The translations under genes were made by a program, and so were the position numbers. 64,000 nt of DNA, from positions 562,281-626,280 of the forward strand of contig CAYVVT010000001.1 of the NCBI GenBank assembly GCA_964454335.1, given 5' to 3'. The DNA comes from CAYVVT01 sp964454335. GTDB lineage: Bacteria > Fidelibacterota > UBA8477 > JABMPR01. Of the stretch, positions 25,768 through 34,526 are shown one piece after another (the first letter of the stretch is position 1; every line of letters begins with the position of its first letter). A model generated the notes under the pieces. That model ran no database searches. It saw nothing but the letters and a program-made list of their open reading frames with translations, and was not told the DNA's origin.

Positions 25768-28470
25768 ATGGCTAAACATGTGTACTCATTCGGTGGTGGA
25801 AAGGCTGATGGAGATGCTTCCCAGAGAAATCTGCTGGGAGGTAAGGGTGCCAATCTTGCTGAGATGAGCAATCTGGGAATTCCGGTACCTGCTGGTTTCT
25901 CCATCACCACGGATGTCTGCATCGAATACCTGAAAGATAACACCTATCCAGACGGTCTCGAGGAACAGGTGGACAAAGCTATTGCTGCGGTTGAAGAGAT
26001 CATGGAACAGAAATTCGATGATCCGGCAAATCCATTGCTGTTGAGTGTCCGTTCAGGAGCCCGGATGTCAATGCCCGGCATGATGGAAACAGTCCTTAAT
26101 ATTGGTCTCACCTCGGAGACTATTCCCGGTCTGGTGGCCAAGTCCGGCAATGAACGTTTTGTATATGATGCATATCGCCGCCTCATAACGATGTACGCTG
26201 ACGTCGTGATGGAAAAGGCCGAAGGTGTCGAGCCCGCCGAAGGTGAAGGCATTCGCCATCAGCTCGAAGAGATCATGGACGAGATGAAGGCCGATCGTGG
26301 GATCGTCAAGGACACGGACCTGAATGCGGCAGATCTCAAGGAACTGTCAGAGGCTTTCAAGCAGCGCATCGTGGATGTTCTGGGCAAATCCTTTCCGGAC
26401 GATTCAAAAGAGCAGCTCTATGGTGGCATCCTGGCCGTGTTCAAATCATGGAACGGCAAGCGTGCAGTAAACTATCGCCGCATCGAGGGCATTCCTCATA
26501 AATGGGGTACGGCTGTCAATGTACAGGCTATGGTTTTTGGTAATCTGGGTGACAACTCCGCCACTGGCGTGGCCTTTACAAGGAATCCCGCCACAGGCGA
26601 GCATGCATTTTATGGCGAATGGCTGGTGAATGCCCAAGGCGAGGATGTAGTGGCCGGACTGCGGACACCCAATCCCCTGAACGAACACGGTAAGACTGAG
26701 GATACGGCTCATCTGGATAGCCTTGAAACAGCCATGCCCGTCGTTTACAGCGAGCTGGATGCCATTCGTGAACGTCTGGAAAATCATTATCGCGATATGC
26801 AGGATATCGAGTTCACCATTCAGGACGGACGTCTCTGGATGCTTCAGACCCGTACTGGCAAGCGGAACGGTCCTGCAGCAATCCGCATGGCCGCTGAGAT
26901 GGCCGCAGAGGACCTGATTACTCCTGAAGAAGCCGTGATGCGTGTGCAGCCGAACCAGCTGGATGAGATCATGCATCCCACCGTTGATCCTGCCGAAGAG
27001 AAGAGTACCGATGTCCTGACCAAGGGTCTGCCTGCCGGACCTGGTGGGGCCACCGGTCAGATCGTGTTCACTGCTGACGATGCAGAGGCCTGGGCCGCCG
27101 AAGGCAAGAAGGTTGTCTTGGTCCGTAATGAAACATCCCCCGAGGATGTTCACGGTATGCACGCCGCGGCAGCGATCCTCACCTCCAAGGGTGGCATGAC
27201 CTCACATGCAGCACTGGTTGCTCGTGGCTGGGGGAAATGCTGTATCGTTGGTTGCTCAGCACTGGGTATCAGCAATAAGCAAAAGACACTGACGGTTGGT
27301 GAAACAGTCCTTAAAGAAGGCGACTGGATCACCCTGAACGGTACCACCGGGAAGGTATATGTGAATGCCCTGAACCTGGTGGAACCAGATCTGGAGCACA
27401 ATACGTCCTATAAACGTCTCATGGAGATCACTGACGATATCCGCACCCTGGGGATACGTACCAACGCCGACAGTCCGGCAGATGCTCAACAGGCCCGGGA
27501 GTTCGGTGCCCAGGGCATCGGTCTTTGTCGTACGGAGCACATGTTCTTCGATCCCGCCAGGATCCTGGCCATGCGTGAGATGATCGTTGCTCAGAATGAG
27601 ACCGATCGCCGTAATGCGGTCATGAAACTGCTGCCCTATCAGCGGGCGGACTTCAAGGGTATCCTGAAAGCCATGTCACCTTATGCCGTGACGATCCGGC
27701 TTCTGGATCCACCCCTGCATGAGTTTGTCACTCTCGATGATGATCAGATCGAAGAATTGGCCGCCGAGTTGAAGGTAACTCCTTCTGATTTGAAGAATCG
27801 TATCGAAGGTCTGCATGAATTGAATCCAATGCTGGGACACCGTGGCTGTCGTCTCGGTGTTGCCTATCCGGAGATCACCGAAATGCAGGCCCGGGCGATC
27901 TTCGAGGCCGCGGCTGAACTTACCGCAGAGGGAGTGGAGGTCCACCCCGAGGTAATGATCCCATTGGTGGGTACAGTCACCGAGCTGGCTGACCAGAAAG
28001 TCATTGTGAAAGCCCAGGCCCAGGCAGTCATGGAAGAGAAGAATATCATCTTCGAATACCTGGTGGGCACCATGATCGAGCTGCCCAGAGCCTGTGTGAC
28101 CGCTGATCAGATCGCAGATGAGGCACAGTTCTTCTCCTTCGGTACGAATGATCTGACCCAGACCACTTACGGATTTTCCAGGGATGACATCGGTGGCTTC
28201 CTACCGGTCTATCTCAGCAAGGATATCCTGGCTGCTGATCCATTCCAGACCATTGACCAGCAGGGTGTCGGCGGGCTGGTGGAGATGGGTGTCCAGAAAG
28301 GTCGTGAGACACGCTCCGAACTGAAGATCGGTATCTGTGGAGAACATGGTGGTGATCCAGCCTCCATCGATTTCTTCCATCGTACCGGATTGAACTACGT
28401 CAGTTGTTCACCCTATCGCGTACCAATCGCGCGTCTGGCTGCGGCACAGGCAGCGGTTCGTAACAACTGA
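25768..28470 (+). CDS. ppdK: Pyruvate, phosphate dikinase
   Basis: 900 residues from the ATG at 25768; the frame is open 33 bases further but the conserved N-terminus begins MAKHVYSFGGGKADGD. The ATP-grasp domain includes LLGGKGANLAEMSNLGIPVPAGF. The phosphohistidine domain carries GGMTSHAALVARGWGKCCIVG. The C-terminal TIM barrel carries QGIGLCRTEHMFF and the Cys in IGICGEHGGDP. It interconverts pyruvate, ATP and Pi with PEP, AMP and PPi, serving gluconeogenesis or PPi-linked glycolysis. Monocistronic. Confidence 0.97.
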   Translation: MAKHVYSFGGGKADGDASQRNLLGGKGANLAEMSNLGIPVPAGFSITTDVCIEYLKDNTYPDGLEEQVDKAIAAVEEIMEQKFDDPANPLLLSVRSGARMSMPGMMETVLNIGLTSETIPGLVAKSGNERFVYDAYRRLITMYADVVMEKAEGVEPAEGEGIRHQLEEIMDEMKADRGIVKDTDLNAADLKELSEAFKQRIVDVLGKSFPDDSKEQLYGGILAVFKSWNGKRAVNYRRIEGIPHKWGTAVNVQAMVFGNLGDNSATGVAFTRNPATGEHAFYGEWLVNAQGEDVVAGLRTPNPLNEHGKTEDTAHLDSLETAMPVVYSELDAIRERLENHYRDMQDIEFTIQDGRLWMLQTRTGKRNGPAAIRMAAEMAAEDLITPEEAVMRVQPNQLDEIMHPTVDPAEEKSTDVLTKGLPAGPGGATGQIVFTADDAEAWAAEGKKVVLVRNETSPEDVHGMHAAAAILTSKGGMTSHAALVARGWGKCCIVGCSALGISNKQKTLTVGETVLKEGDWITLNGTTGKVYVNALNLVEPDLEHNTSYKRLMEITDDIRTLGIRTNADSPADAQQAREFGAQGIGLCRTEHMFFDPARILAMREMIVAQNETDRRNAVMKLLPYQRADFKGILKAMSPYAVTIRLLDPPLHEFVTLDDDQIEELAAELKVTPSDLKNRIEGLHELNPMLGHRGCRLGVAYPEITEMQARAIFEAAAELTAEGVEVHPEVMIPLVGTVTELADQKVIVKAQAQAVMEEKNIIFEYLVGTMIELPRACVTADQIADEAQFFSFGTNDLTQTTYGFSRDDIGGFLPVYLSKDILAADPFQTIDQQGVGGLVEMGVQKGRETRSELKIGICGEHGGDPASIDFFHRTGLNYVSCSPYRVPIARLAAAQAAVRNN

Positions 28471-28489
28471 TCGCAAAACTGATCGCTAG

Positions 28490-28519
28490 AAAAAGGCCAT
28501 CTGCGGATGGCCTTTTTTT
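28490..28519 (+). terminator. Intrinsic terminator after ppdK
   Basis: GGCCATC and GATGGCC arms with a TGCG loop, A-tract before and seven T after. Confidence 0.93.
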
Positions 28520-28803
28520 GACCAGGGGCAGAGCAGGTTCTTATCTGAACTGATTCCCTAACTCGACAGCTCCGCCAGCATAAACTGTGTGAAATGTCTG
28601 AGACATCCTCTCCTGTCTGCTGAAAAACCTCAGGACTGCATCTTTTTCCATTGCACCGAGCAGTGAGCATTTGATATTGAGTCCGGCGGTCTATCTTAAG
28701 GCCGTCAGAACTGAGATCGTGATTACGACCATCACCAGATCAAGACCCCAAAATAGTTCAAAACCATGCTGAACTGCTATTACTACCTCGGAGATCCCCG
28801 CCT
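28520..28803. other. Non-coding stretch between ppdK and the kinase gene
   Basis: Apart from the terminator at its left end I see no convincing gene, RNA or repeat here. No good ribosome-binding site precedes the kinase ATG. Confidence 0.4.
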
Positions 28804-30069
28804 ATGAAGAAGCTGGATATGCTGCCTGAGAAAGAGCTCCGGGAAATAGAAGTATTCAACAAGCTTCCTGCCGAAGAGCTCGACCGCATCCAGGAGATGA
28901 TGCAGCATCAGCAATTCGCCCACGAGGAGACCATCATTCAGGAGAATGAGATCGGGGACAGTTTCTTCATTCTGGTGGAAGGCCGCGTCCGGGTAGAAAA
29001 GCTGATCGACTCCTCCACCTCGGAAGTACTGGGCGTCTTCGAGAATATTGGGGGACTGTTTGGCGAGATGTCCCTCATGGAGGACAAACCGCGGAGCGCC
29101 GGTATCATTGCAGACTCTGATTGTAAGGTCCTCACTGTTTCAAAGACCGGCTTCATGGAGTTGGTGGACCATTTCCCGAAATTCACGCTGGAAGTGGCAA
29201 AGAACATCTCCAACTTCCTGCGCCACACAGACACGCGTCTTATCGACAATCTCAAGGATGAGAACGAGGAGCTGAAGCGTATCAACAAACAGCTTCAGGA
29301 GACCCAGGAAGAACTCATCGGTAAGGAGCGTCTGTCACTCATCGGACGGATGGCCAGCACCATTCTCCACGACATGAAAAATCCCATGTCCACCATCGGC
29401 GGATATGCTCAGATCATCAAGATGAAGGATCACGATCGCGAATCTCTGCATAAGTACGCCGATATCATCAATAAGCAGGTGGAGCGTTTCATGGGTATGG
29501 CCCAGGACCTGTTGTCCTTCGCCCAGGGTGGCGAGCAGATGAAGGTCACCACCACAGAGATGGATCCCTTCCTGGTAGAATGTATCGACGCCCTGGCCCT
29601 GCGATTTGATGAACGGAATGTCAAGCTAGAGTCAGAATTGAATTTTCCCGGACAAGTCAGGCTGGACACCAGCCGTTTCTACCGGGTGATTGAGAATATC
29701 GCTAATAATGCCCTGGACATTCTTGAAGAAGGGGGCAGCTTGATCATCCGGTCAGAAGAGGTGGATACCGGCGTAAGGCTTACCCTGGAAGATGATGGGC
29801 CCGGCATGTCCGAGGACGTCCAGGCCAACGCCTTCAAGGAATTCTTCACCCAGGGTAAGAAGAAGGGGACCGGTCTGGGGCTGGCCATCGTTAAACGAGT
29901 CGTGGACGAACATGACGGGATCATCCACTTGGAAAGTCAGGTCGGTGCCGGCACCAGGTTCATCATCGATCTGCCGGCCATTGGATATTCACTCCTGCCA
30001 AAGTCAAAACATCAGATCCCCATTCCCTTCGAGCTTCATCCTGTAGAAGCTGAAGAAGGAGCGGAATAA
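28804..30069 (+). CDS. Sensor histidine kinase with N-terminal cyclic-nucleotide-binding-like domain
   Basis: 421 residues, soluble. The cNMP-binding fold covers about 17-135 (IIQENEIGDSFFILVEGRV, LFGEMSLMEDKPRSAGI). A coiled coil at about 145-178 (LKDENEELKRINKQLQETQEE) leads to the dimerisation helix with phospho-acceptor His189 in ILHDMKNPM. The ATPase domain has an N-box near IENIANNALDILEEGG, a G1 box EDDGPGMS and a G2 box GTGLGLAIVK. A cytoplasmic kinase sensing a small ligand or redox state. No response regulator is adjacent, so it is an orphan. Confidence 0.92.
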   Translation: MKKLDMLPEKELREIEVFNKLPAEELDRIQEMMQHQQFAHEETIIQENEIGDSFFILVEGRVRVEKLIDSSTSEVLGVFENIGGLFGEMSLMEDKPRSAGIIADSDCKVLTVSKTGFMELVDHFPKFTLEVAKNISNFLRHTDTRLIDNLKDENEELKRINKQLQETQEELIGKERLSLIGRMASTILHDMKNPMSTIGGYAQIIKMKDHDRESLHKYADIINKQVERFMGMAQDLLSFAQGGEQMKVTTTEMDPFLVECIDALALRFDERNVKLESELNFPGQVRLDTSRFYRVIENIANNALDILEEGGSLIIRSEEVDTGVRLTLEDDGPGMSEDVQANAFKEFFTQGKKKGTGLGLAIVKRVVDEHDGIIHLESQVGAGTRFIIDLPAIGYSLLPKSKHQIPIPFELHPVEAEEGAE

Positions 30070-30189
30070 CACAGCCGAGCAGAGGGCCGCGGACATTCCC
30101 GTCCTCACCCACTTCAACCATTTTTTAAAGTGTTAGATGGAAACCACTTGTGGGTTGCCAGTGCACTGTCAGATCTGCAAATCGCGGTA

Positions 30190-30897
30190 CTATGACCGCA
30201 TTCTGTGAAAAATATCCCTGAGGGCGTAAGGACTGTAAAAGACTGCGAACAGCAGCAGGGCGACACCTTCCAGAGCCAGGATGTACCATGGCCAGGGACC
30301 CATGATATCCAGCAGGCTGGCTGACCCGGGTTTCTCACAGATAAAGAGGTAATTCGTGTCAAACAGCAGGTTGATGGGGGCAACCAGCAGAGTATAGGCA
30401 TTCAACCACAGGAAGGCTCGCCACAATGACTTCCAGGTGGGACGGTAGCTGTAAACAAAGATGCGATACAGAACTGCGACGATAATCATCCAGTGACTGA
30501 GAAAATAGGTTACGAACAGGAAGGTGTGCTGATTGATCTCCAGGTCAGGAGTAACTATTGCCTGGATTGCACCCACCAGTCCCCAGAAATACATGATCTC
30601 GAATAGCCTGAAATTCCGGAATATCAGCAATACCGCCCCCAGGAACACGCCAATGCCGCAAAGATGAAAAGGCAGGTTGTCCTTGATGAGTTCGTCGAGG
30701 ACGATGATCTGGTAGCCCCTGTCCAGGACTTCCATGACGATCATGAAAGCACCCAGGCCGATAGCCAGCTGCTTTTTCTGGTCATCATTACCCCAGCGCC
30801 GTACCGGAGCGATCATGATAAAGGCTATGATGATGAGGAGGCCCATGATCCATAAATGGGTGGAGCCGAACAATTCAAGGTATTGAGGTTCCTGCAT
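30190..30897 (-). CDS. YwaF/TIGR02206-family integral membrane protein
   Basis: 235 residues with six or seven membrane spans. Family hallmarks are LPFHLCGIGVFLGAVLL, YFWGLVGAIQAIVTPDL, and the C-terminal NYLFICEKPGSASLLDIMGPWPWYI. Function of the family is unknown. It converges on the histidine kinase gene with a 120-base gap. Confidence 0.88.
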   Translation of the reverse strand: MQEPQYLELFGSTHLWIMGLLIIIAFIMIAPVRRWGNDDQKKQLAIGLGAFMIVMEVLDRGYQIIVLDELIKDNLPFHLCGIGVFLGAVLLIFRNFRLFEIMYFWGLVGAIQAIVTPDLEINQHTFLFVTYFLSHWMIIVAVLYRIFVYSYRPTWKSLWRAFLWLNAYTLLVAPINLLFDTNYLFICEKPGSASLLDIMGPWPWYILALEGVALLLFAVFYSPYALRDIFHRMRS

Positions 30898-30977
30898 ACG
30901 CCTTCCTCAAAGGCTTCGGTGGATCGCTGGTTCAGGTTAGGAGAATGGAGAAAACAGACAAGCCGGGAAAAAGGATC

Positions 30978-31940
30978 TCAATCCGCGTAGAGGCTGATCT
31001 CCTGCTGCCCTCGTGAATCGATGAAAGCACGGTACATCCCCGGGGTGTTGAAGATCATGGCATGGTTGCCTTTGGAATCAAGGACAATAACACCGCCGGT
31101 ACCGCCCATCAGGGTCAGATCATCGTGGATGACATTCCTGGCAGCCGTGCGGACATCTTCACCCAGATATTCATAACGTGCAGCGATGTCGTGGGCCAAG
31201 ACCCCTCGGATGAAGTATTCTCCATGTCCAGTGGCAGAAATGGCACAATTCTCATCGTTGGCATAGGTGCCTGCACCAATGATGGGTGAATCACCCACGC
31301 GTCCCCAGTGTTTGTTGGTCCGTCCACCTGTGGAGGTGCCTGCCGCCAGGTGACCGAACTTGTCCAGGGCTACTGCACCAACAGTCCCATGTTTTTCTGC
31401 AGACTGCCTTTTCAGTAGTTGCTGCCAGCGGCGATCGGTGTAGAAGTAATCTGCGCTCACTGTGTCAAAACCCTGTTCCATCGCCCAGGCTGTCGCCCCT
31501 TCACCGCTGAGCAGTACATGTGGTGACTGGTCCATGACGGCCCTGGCCAACTGGATTGGATTGGCAATACCCTGTACACCGGCGACCGCACCAGCGTTCA
31601 GATCAAAACCGTTCATGATGCTGGCATCCAGCTCATTCTCACCGGCAGCATTGAACACTGCTCCCTTGCCGGCATTGAAATGAGGTGAATCCTCAAGCAC
31701 CGTGAGGCTGGCGACAACAGCGTCGACAGCTGAGCCACCCTTCCGCAGGATACCTTCACCGGCTACCAGGGCATCCTGTAATGCCGTGCAGATGGCCTTT
31801 TCCTTCTCAGCAGAGACATTTTCCGGAAGAATGATCCCGGCACCACCATGGATCACCAGAACATAATCAGGTGGTTCCACCTCGGCGCTGCAACTGAGCA
31901 GGAATACAGTGAGGCCGATTAAAACTGAGAGTCTTGTCAT
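30978..31940 (-). CDS. Isoaspartyl peptidase/L-asparaginase (Ntn-hydrolase), lipoprotein
   Basis: 320 residues. A signal peptide with lipobox LLSC17 makes it a lipoprotein. The T2-family features are HGGAGIILPE, GGSAVDAVVASLTVLEDSPHFNAGKGAVF, and the autocleavage site HGT186VGAVALD, where Thr186 becomes the nucleophile, followed by STGGRTNKHWGRVGDSPIIGAGTYA. It removes isoaspartyl residues or Asn in the periplasm. It is the third gene of the ECF sigma operon (ATGA overlap at 31937-31940), which suggests a link to envelope protein damage. Confidence 0.92.
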   Translation of the reverse strand: MTRLSVLIGLTVFLLSCSAEVEPPDYVLVIHGGAGIILPENVSAEKEKAICTALQDALVAGEGILRKGGSAVDAVVASLTVLEDSPHFNAGKGAVFNAAGENELDASIMNGFDLNAGAVAGVQGIANPIQLARAVMDQSPHVLLSGEGATAWAMEQGFDTVSADYFYTDRRWQQLLKRQSAEKHGTVGAVALDKFGHLAAGTSTGGRTNKHWGRVGDSPIIGAGTYANDENCAISATGHGEYFIRGVLAHDIAARYEYLGEDVRTAARNVIHDDLTLMGGTGGVIVLDSKGNHAMIFNTPGMYRAFIDSRGQQEISLYAD

Positions 31941-32341
31941 TTCTCTGGTCGATATCCGTTTTGCAGAGGTTCCGGCAGTACGAGGTGAGTGGTGATGAGC
32001 AATCCGATCATCATGATGATCCCCAGGGGTATCCAGGGGGTGATCCCCGGAAGTTCAACAGTAGGTGTAAACGTCTGCAGGAGTTGACCCACCTTGGTGA
32101 TGCTAGCCAGCAGGGTGGACCTGAAGATCATGAACATCCCGATGATCCAGGCATAGATCACGCCGTAAACCAGCAGGTTCAGCCCAAAATCGACGGGTTT
32201 GAATTTCAATTGATTTGCCACAGAGACCTGGGCCGGGATCTGCTCCAGTTGCGACAGCAGGTCCGCCGGTGCTTCTTCCCAGCTGCCAGCCATCATTTTA
32301 TCGATCTCGTCCATATTCTGTTGAATGTTCTTCGGTTTCAT
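31937..32341 (-). CDS. Probable anti-sigma factor (membrane)
   Basis: 134 residues. A cytoplasmic N-terminal stretch of about 55 (DEIDKMMAGSWEEAPADLLSQLEQIP) looks like the short sigma-binding part of many anti-sigma factors. Two membrane spans follow at about 57-75 and 100-120. No zinc-binding anti-sigma motif is seen. The call rests mainly on position: it overlaps the ECF sigma gene upstream and the peptidase gene downstream, both by ATGA. Confidence 0.55.
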   Translation of the reverse strand: MKPKNIQQNMDEIDKMMAGSWEEAPADLLSQLEQIPAQVSVANQLKFKPVDFGLNLLVYGVIYAWIIGMFMIFRSTLLASITKVGQLLQTFTPTVELPGITPWIPLGIIMMIGLLITTHLVLPEPLQNGYRPEK

Positions 32342-32892
32342 ACATTCACCTCTGATAGGATACGCTTTAAATTGTTTTTCGCACGGTGCAAATGTGATTT
32401 GACAGTGCCCATGGGCAGTTTCATGATTTCGGCCACCTCCCGGTAATCATATTCACGGAGATAGTAGAGTGTCAGGGCATCAGCCTGGGCACGCGGCAGC
32501 TGCTGGATGGCCAGGCGGAGCTGGATCTTCTGCTGTTGCTTGAAATACTCAGTTTCAGCGGAAGGGGCTGGATCAGGCTGAAATACGGTATTCCGATCTT
32601 CTTGCAGGTTTTCATCCGGCAGGACATATCGAGATTCCTTCTTCATCATGCTGTGACAGACGTTGATGGCAATGCGATATAACCAGGTAGATACCTGGGC
32701 ATCCCCTCTGAAGGCTCTCAAGCCTTTGTAAGCGCGAATAAATGTTTCCTGTGTCATATCCTCGGCTAGATCCGGTCGGTTGCAGCGCATCAGCGCCAGG
32801 TTGTAGATGCGATCGAAGTGTTCCCTCACCAGAAGGTCGAACCTGGCCTTGAGCTCCCCAGCCGCATCCTGTTTGCTTCTGCCCGTTGTCAC
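32338..32892 (-). CDS. RNA polymerase sigma factor, ECF subfamily
   Basis: 184 residues, GTG start at 32892. Region 2 reads FDRIYNLALMRCNRPDLAEDMTQETFIRAYKGLRAFRGDAQVSTWLYRIAINVCHS. The linker is about 45 residues. Region 4 reads AIQQLPRAQADALTLYYLREYDYREVAEIMKLPMGTVKSHLHRAKNNLKRIL. It directs RNA polymerase to a specific regulon, probably envelope stress given the operon. I could not identify a classic GGAAC...CGTC promoter with standard spacing in the 174 bases it shares with the divergent microprotein. Confidence 0.95.
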   Translation of the reverse strand: MTTGRSKQDAAGELKARFDLLVREHFDRIYNLALMRCNRPDLAEDMTQETFIRAYKGLRAFRGDAQVSTWLYRIAINVCHSMMKKESRYVLPDENLQEDRNTVFQPDPAPSAETEYFKQQQKIQLRLAIQQLPRAQADALTLYYLREYDYREVAEIMKLPMGTVKSHLHRAKNNLKRILSEVNV

Positions 32893-33066
32893 AATGATTT
32901 GACCCGATTTAGCCTGATTTTGTTGCAGTGAATATAGAATTAAGCGGAGAGAATCGTAATCATCCTTCAGGCCCTGAGGTTCCTCAAAAAATAATCAGCT
33001 GAAGTGCAACATTTTCCATGAAACGTCTGTCCAAAGGGGTGAAAGCGACAAGAGAAGGGATGAATC

Positions 33067-33198
33067 ATGAAGACAACGACCAAGACAAATTCCCGCCTGG
33101 CTATTGTGGTTAGCATTCTCCTGGCTGGAGCCAACGCCAGTGCCATCGGCATGGTTACAGTACTGAGCCTGAACAGTGTGAGTCAACTGCCGCTTTGA
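33067..33198 (+). CDS. Membrane microprotein A (new SxLLAxANAxAIG family)
   Basis: 43 residues, ATG at 33067 with AGAAGGGA 7 bases upstream. A basic N-terminus (MKTTTKTNSR) is followed by one membrane span at about 11-34. Residues 15-28 match microprotein B (35603-35773) at 11 of 14 positions: V-S-x-L-L-A-x-A-N-A-x-A-I-G. Both end in S-x-x-x-L-P. Seven of those 11 identical residues use different codons in the two genes, which argues for selection on protein. It is divergent from the ECF sigma gene and 85 bases upstream of the DUF6249 gene. Function unknown. Confidence 0.75.
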   Translation: MKTTTKTNSRLAIVVSILLAGANASAIGMVTVLSLNSVSQLPL

Positions 33199-33283
33199 TA
33201 ATAGAATCAAGACCTGGACTGCAACAAAAGATGAGCCGCAGTGGTCAAACAAATATAACCGAATCGAATATAATGGAGGCACT

Positions 33284-33625
33284 ATGCACGAAGAATGGAT
33301 CCCGATCGTAATGTTCGTTGTAACGGGAGTAGTTGTCATTGGCTATTTCTATCTCACCTACCTGAAACGCCAGCTCCTGAGCAAGGAGATCCGGTCAGCA
33401 ATCGAACATGGTGTGGATGTCCCCTTTCCTGATCCGCCCAAGAAGAACTATCTGTTACCGGGCATCATATGGACACTGCTGGGACTAATATCAGCAGCTG
33501 GCATAGGACTCAGCATTCCTGCCGACGCACCCCAGGGTGTGTGGGTCTGGGGCCTGATCCCCTGTGCACTTGGGGTCGGATATCTGGCTGCGTTCTATAT
33601 TGATACCAAGAAAAAAGAAGAGTAG
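33284..33625 (+). CDS. DUF6249-like two-span or three-span membrane protein
   Basis: 113 residues. An N-terminal span MFVVTGVVVIGYFYLTYLKR, a short amphipathic loop with AIEHGVDVPFPDPPKK, then two spans ending AAFYIDTKKKEE. The 'AIExG' plus Pro-rich loop is the mark of the DUF6249 family, which is often encoded beside ECF sigma factors, as here. Function unknown. It follows microprotein A with an 85-base gap. Confidence 0.7.
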   Translation: MHEEWIPIVMFVVTGVVVIGYFYLTYLKRQLLSKEIRSAIEHGVDVPFPDPPKKNYLLPGIIWTLLGLISAAGIGLSIPADAPQGVWVWGLIPCALGVGYLAAFYIDTKKKEE

Positions 33626-33662
33626 ATCTCCACTATCAGATCGATCTGCCCGTGAAGGAAGG

Positions 33663-34526
33663 GTGGTCTCGGGAATCGAGGCTGCCCTTTTTTCCAATTC
33701 CCACCAGATATACCTGCGTGAGCACGATCATTCCGGGCATGCAATCCGGCTTCATGGGTTGAATTCCAGCGGACCATGTTTAGCTTTCCCTCTCGTGGAA
33801 AATCAATTTGATACAAGAGTGGTTCCTGCATCACAGTGGGGTGTTCTCCATCATCCAGCTCAAACCTACGGACAAAGTGTTCTGGGGCATTCCCTGGAAT
33901 TCTATGGACCATCCGACGGTCCTGTTGACCTGCTGATACTTGCCGCCATGCACGGCGACGAACTGGAAGCCATGGTCCTGCTTTCGGAAGCTTTACGACA
34001 GATCCAGCCTGGTGCTGTCCGGAATCCCGTGATCCTGGCTGCAAATCCTGACGGGATCCTGCGGGGTACCCGGGGAAATGTCAATGGAGTGGATCTGAAC
34101 CGGAACTGGCCTGCCGGGAACTGGTCCCCGAACACGGTTTATCATAAACCGCATGCCGGGCTGCCCGCCGATATCGAACTCAGTCCAGGAAGGGAAGCGG
34201 GGTCCGAGCCGGAGACCAAGGCATTGCTGACCTTGCTTGACAAAATGCAACCCAAGGCGATCATTTCACTGCATTCCGCCCTGGGCTGTATCGATGATCC
34301 TGACAACAGCGGACTCTCACATTGGATCGGTAAGGAGGTCGGACTGGAGGTCGTAGCTGATGTCGGGTATCCCACACCCGGTTCCTTCGGATCCTGGGCA
34401 CGGGAAAGGGGACAACTCATTGTCACCTGGGAACTGCTGGCAGCCTCCCTGCCGGAGCTGCGGGGGACCTATCTGCCTACTCTGCGCAGGTTGATCTGTG
34501 GTGATCTTGAACCCGGGATCCTGTAA
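33663..34526 (+). CDS. M14-family zinc carboxypeptidase, MpaA-like (murein tripeptide amidase)
   Basis: Zinc carboxypeptidase motifs are complete: AAMHGDELEAM supplies His and Glu, NPDGILRGTRGNVNGVDLNRNWPAG is the MpaA-type stretch, SLHSALG supplies the third ligand, and a Glu lies in TWELLA. MpaA cleaves the gamma-D-Glu-diaminopimelate bond of recycled murein peptides. The start is uncertain. I give GTG 33663, with AAGGAAG just upstream; the frame is open to an ATG at 33564, which would overlap the DUF6249 gene by 62 bases. Stop and next start abut (TAAATG), so it is coupled to the racemase gene. Confidence 0.85.
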   Translation: MVSGIEAALFSNSHQIYLREHDHSGHAIRLHGLNSSGPCLAFPLVENQFDTRVVPASQWGVLHHPAQTYGQSVLGHSLEFYGPSDGPVDLLILAAMHGDELEAMVLLSEALRQIQPGAVRNPVILAANPDGILRGTRGNVNGVDLNRNWPAGNWSPNTVYHKPHAGLPADIELSPGREAGSEPETKALLTLLDKMQPKAIISLHSALGCIDDPDNSGLSHWIGKEVGLEVVADVGYPTPGSFGSWARERGQLIVTWELLAASLPELRGTYLPTLRRLICGDLEPGIL

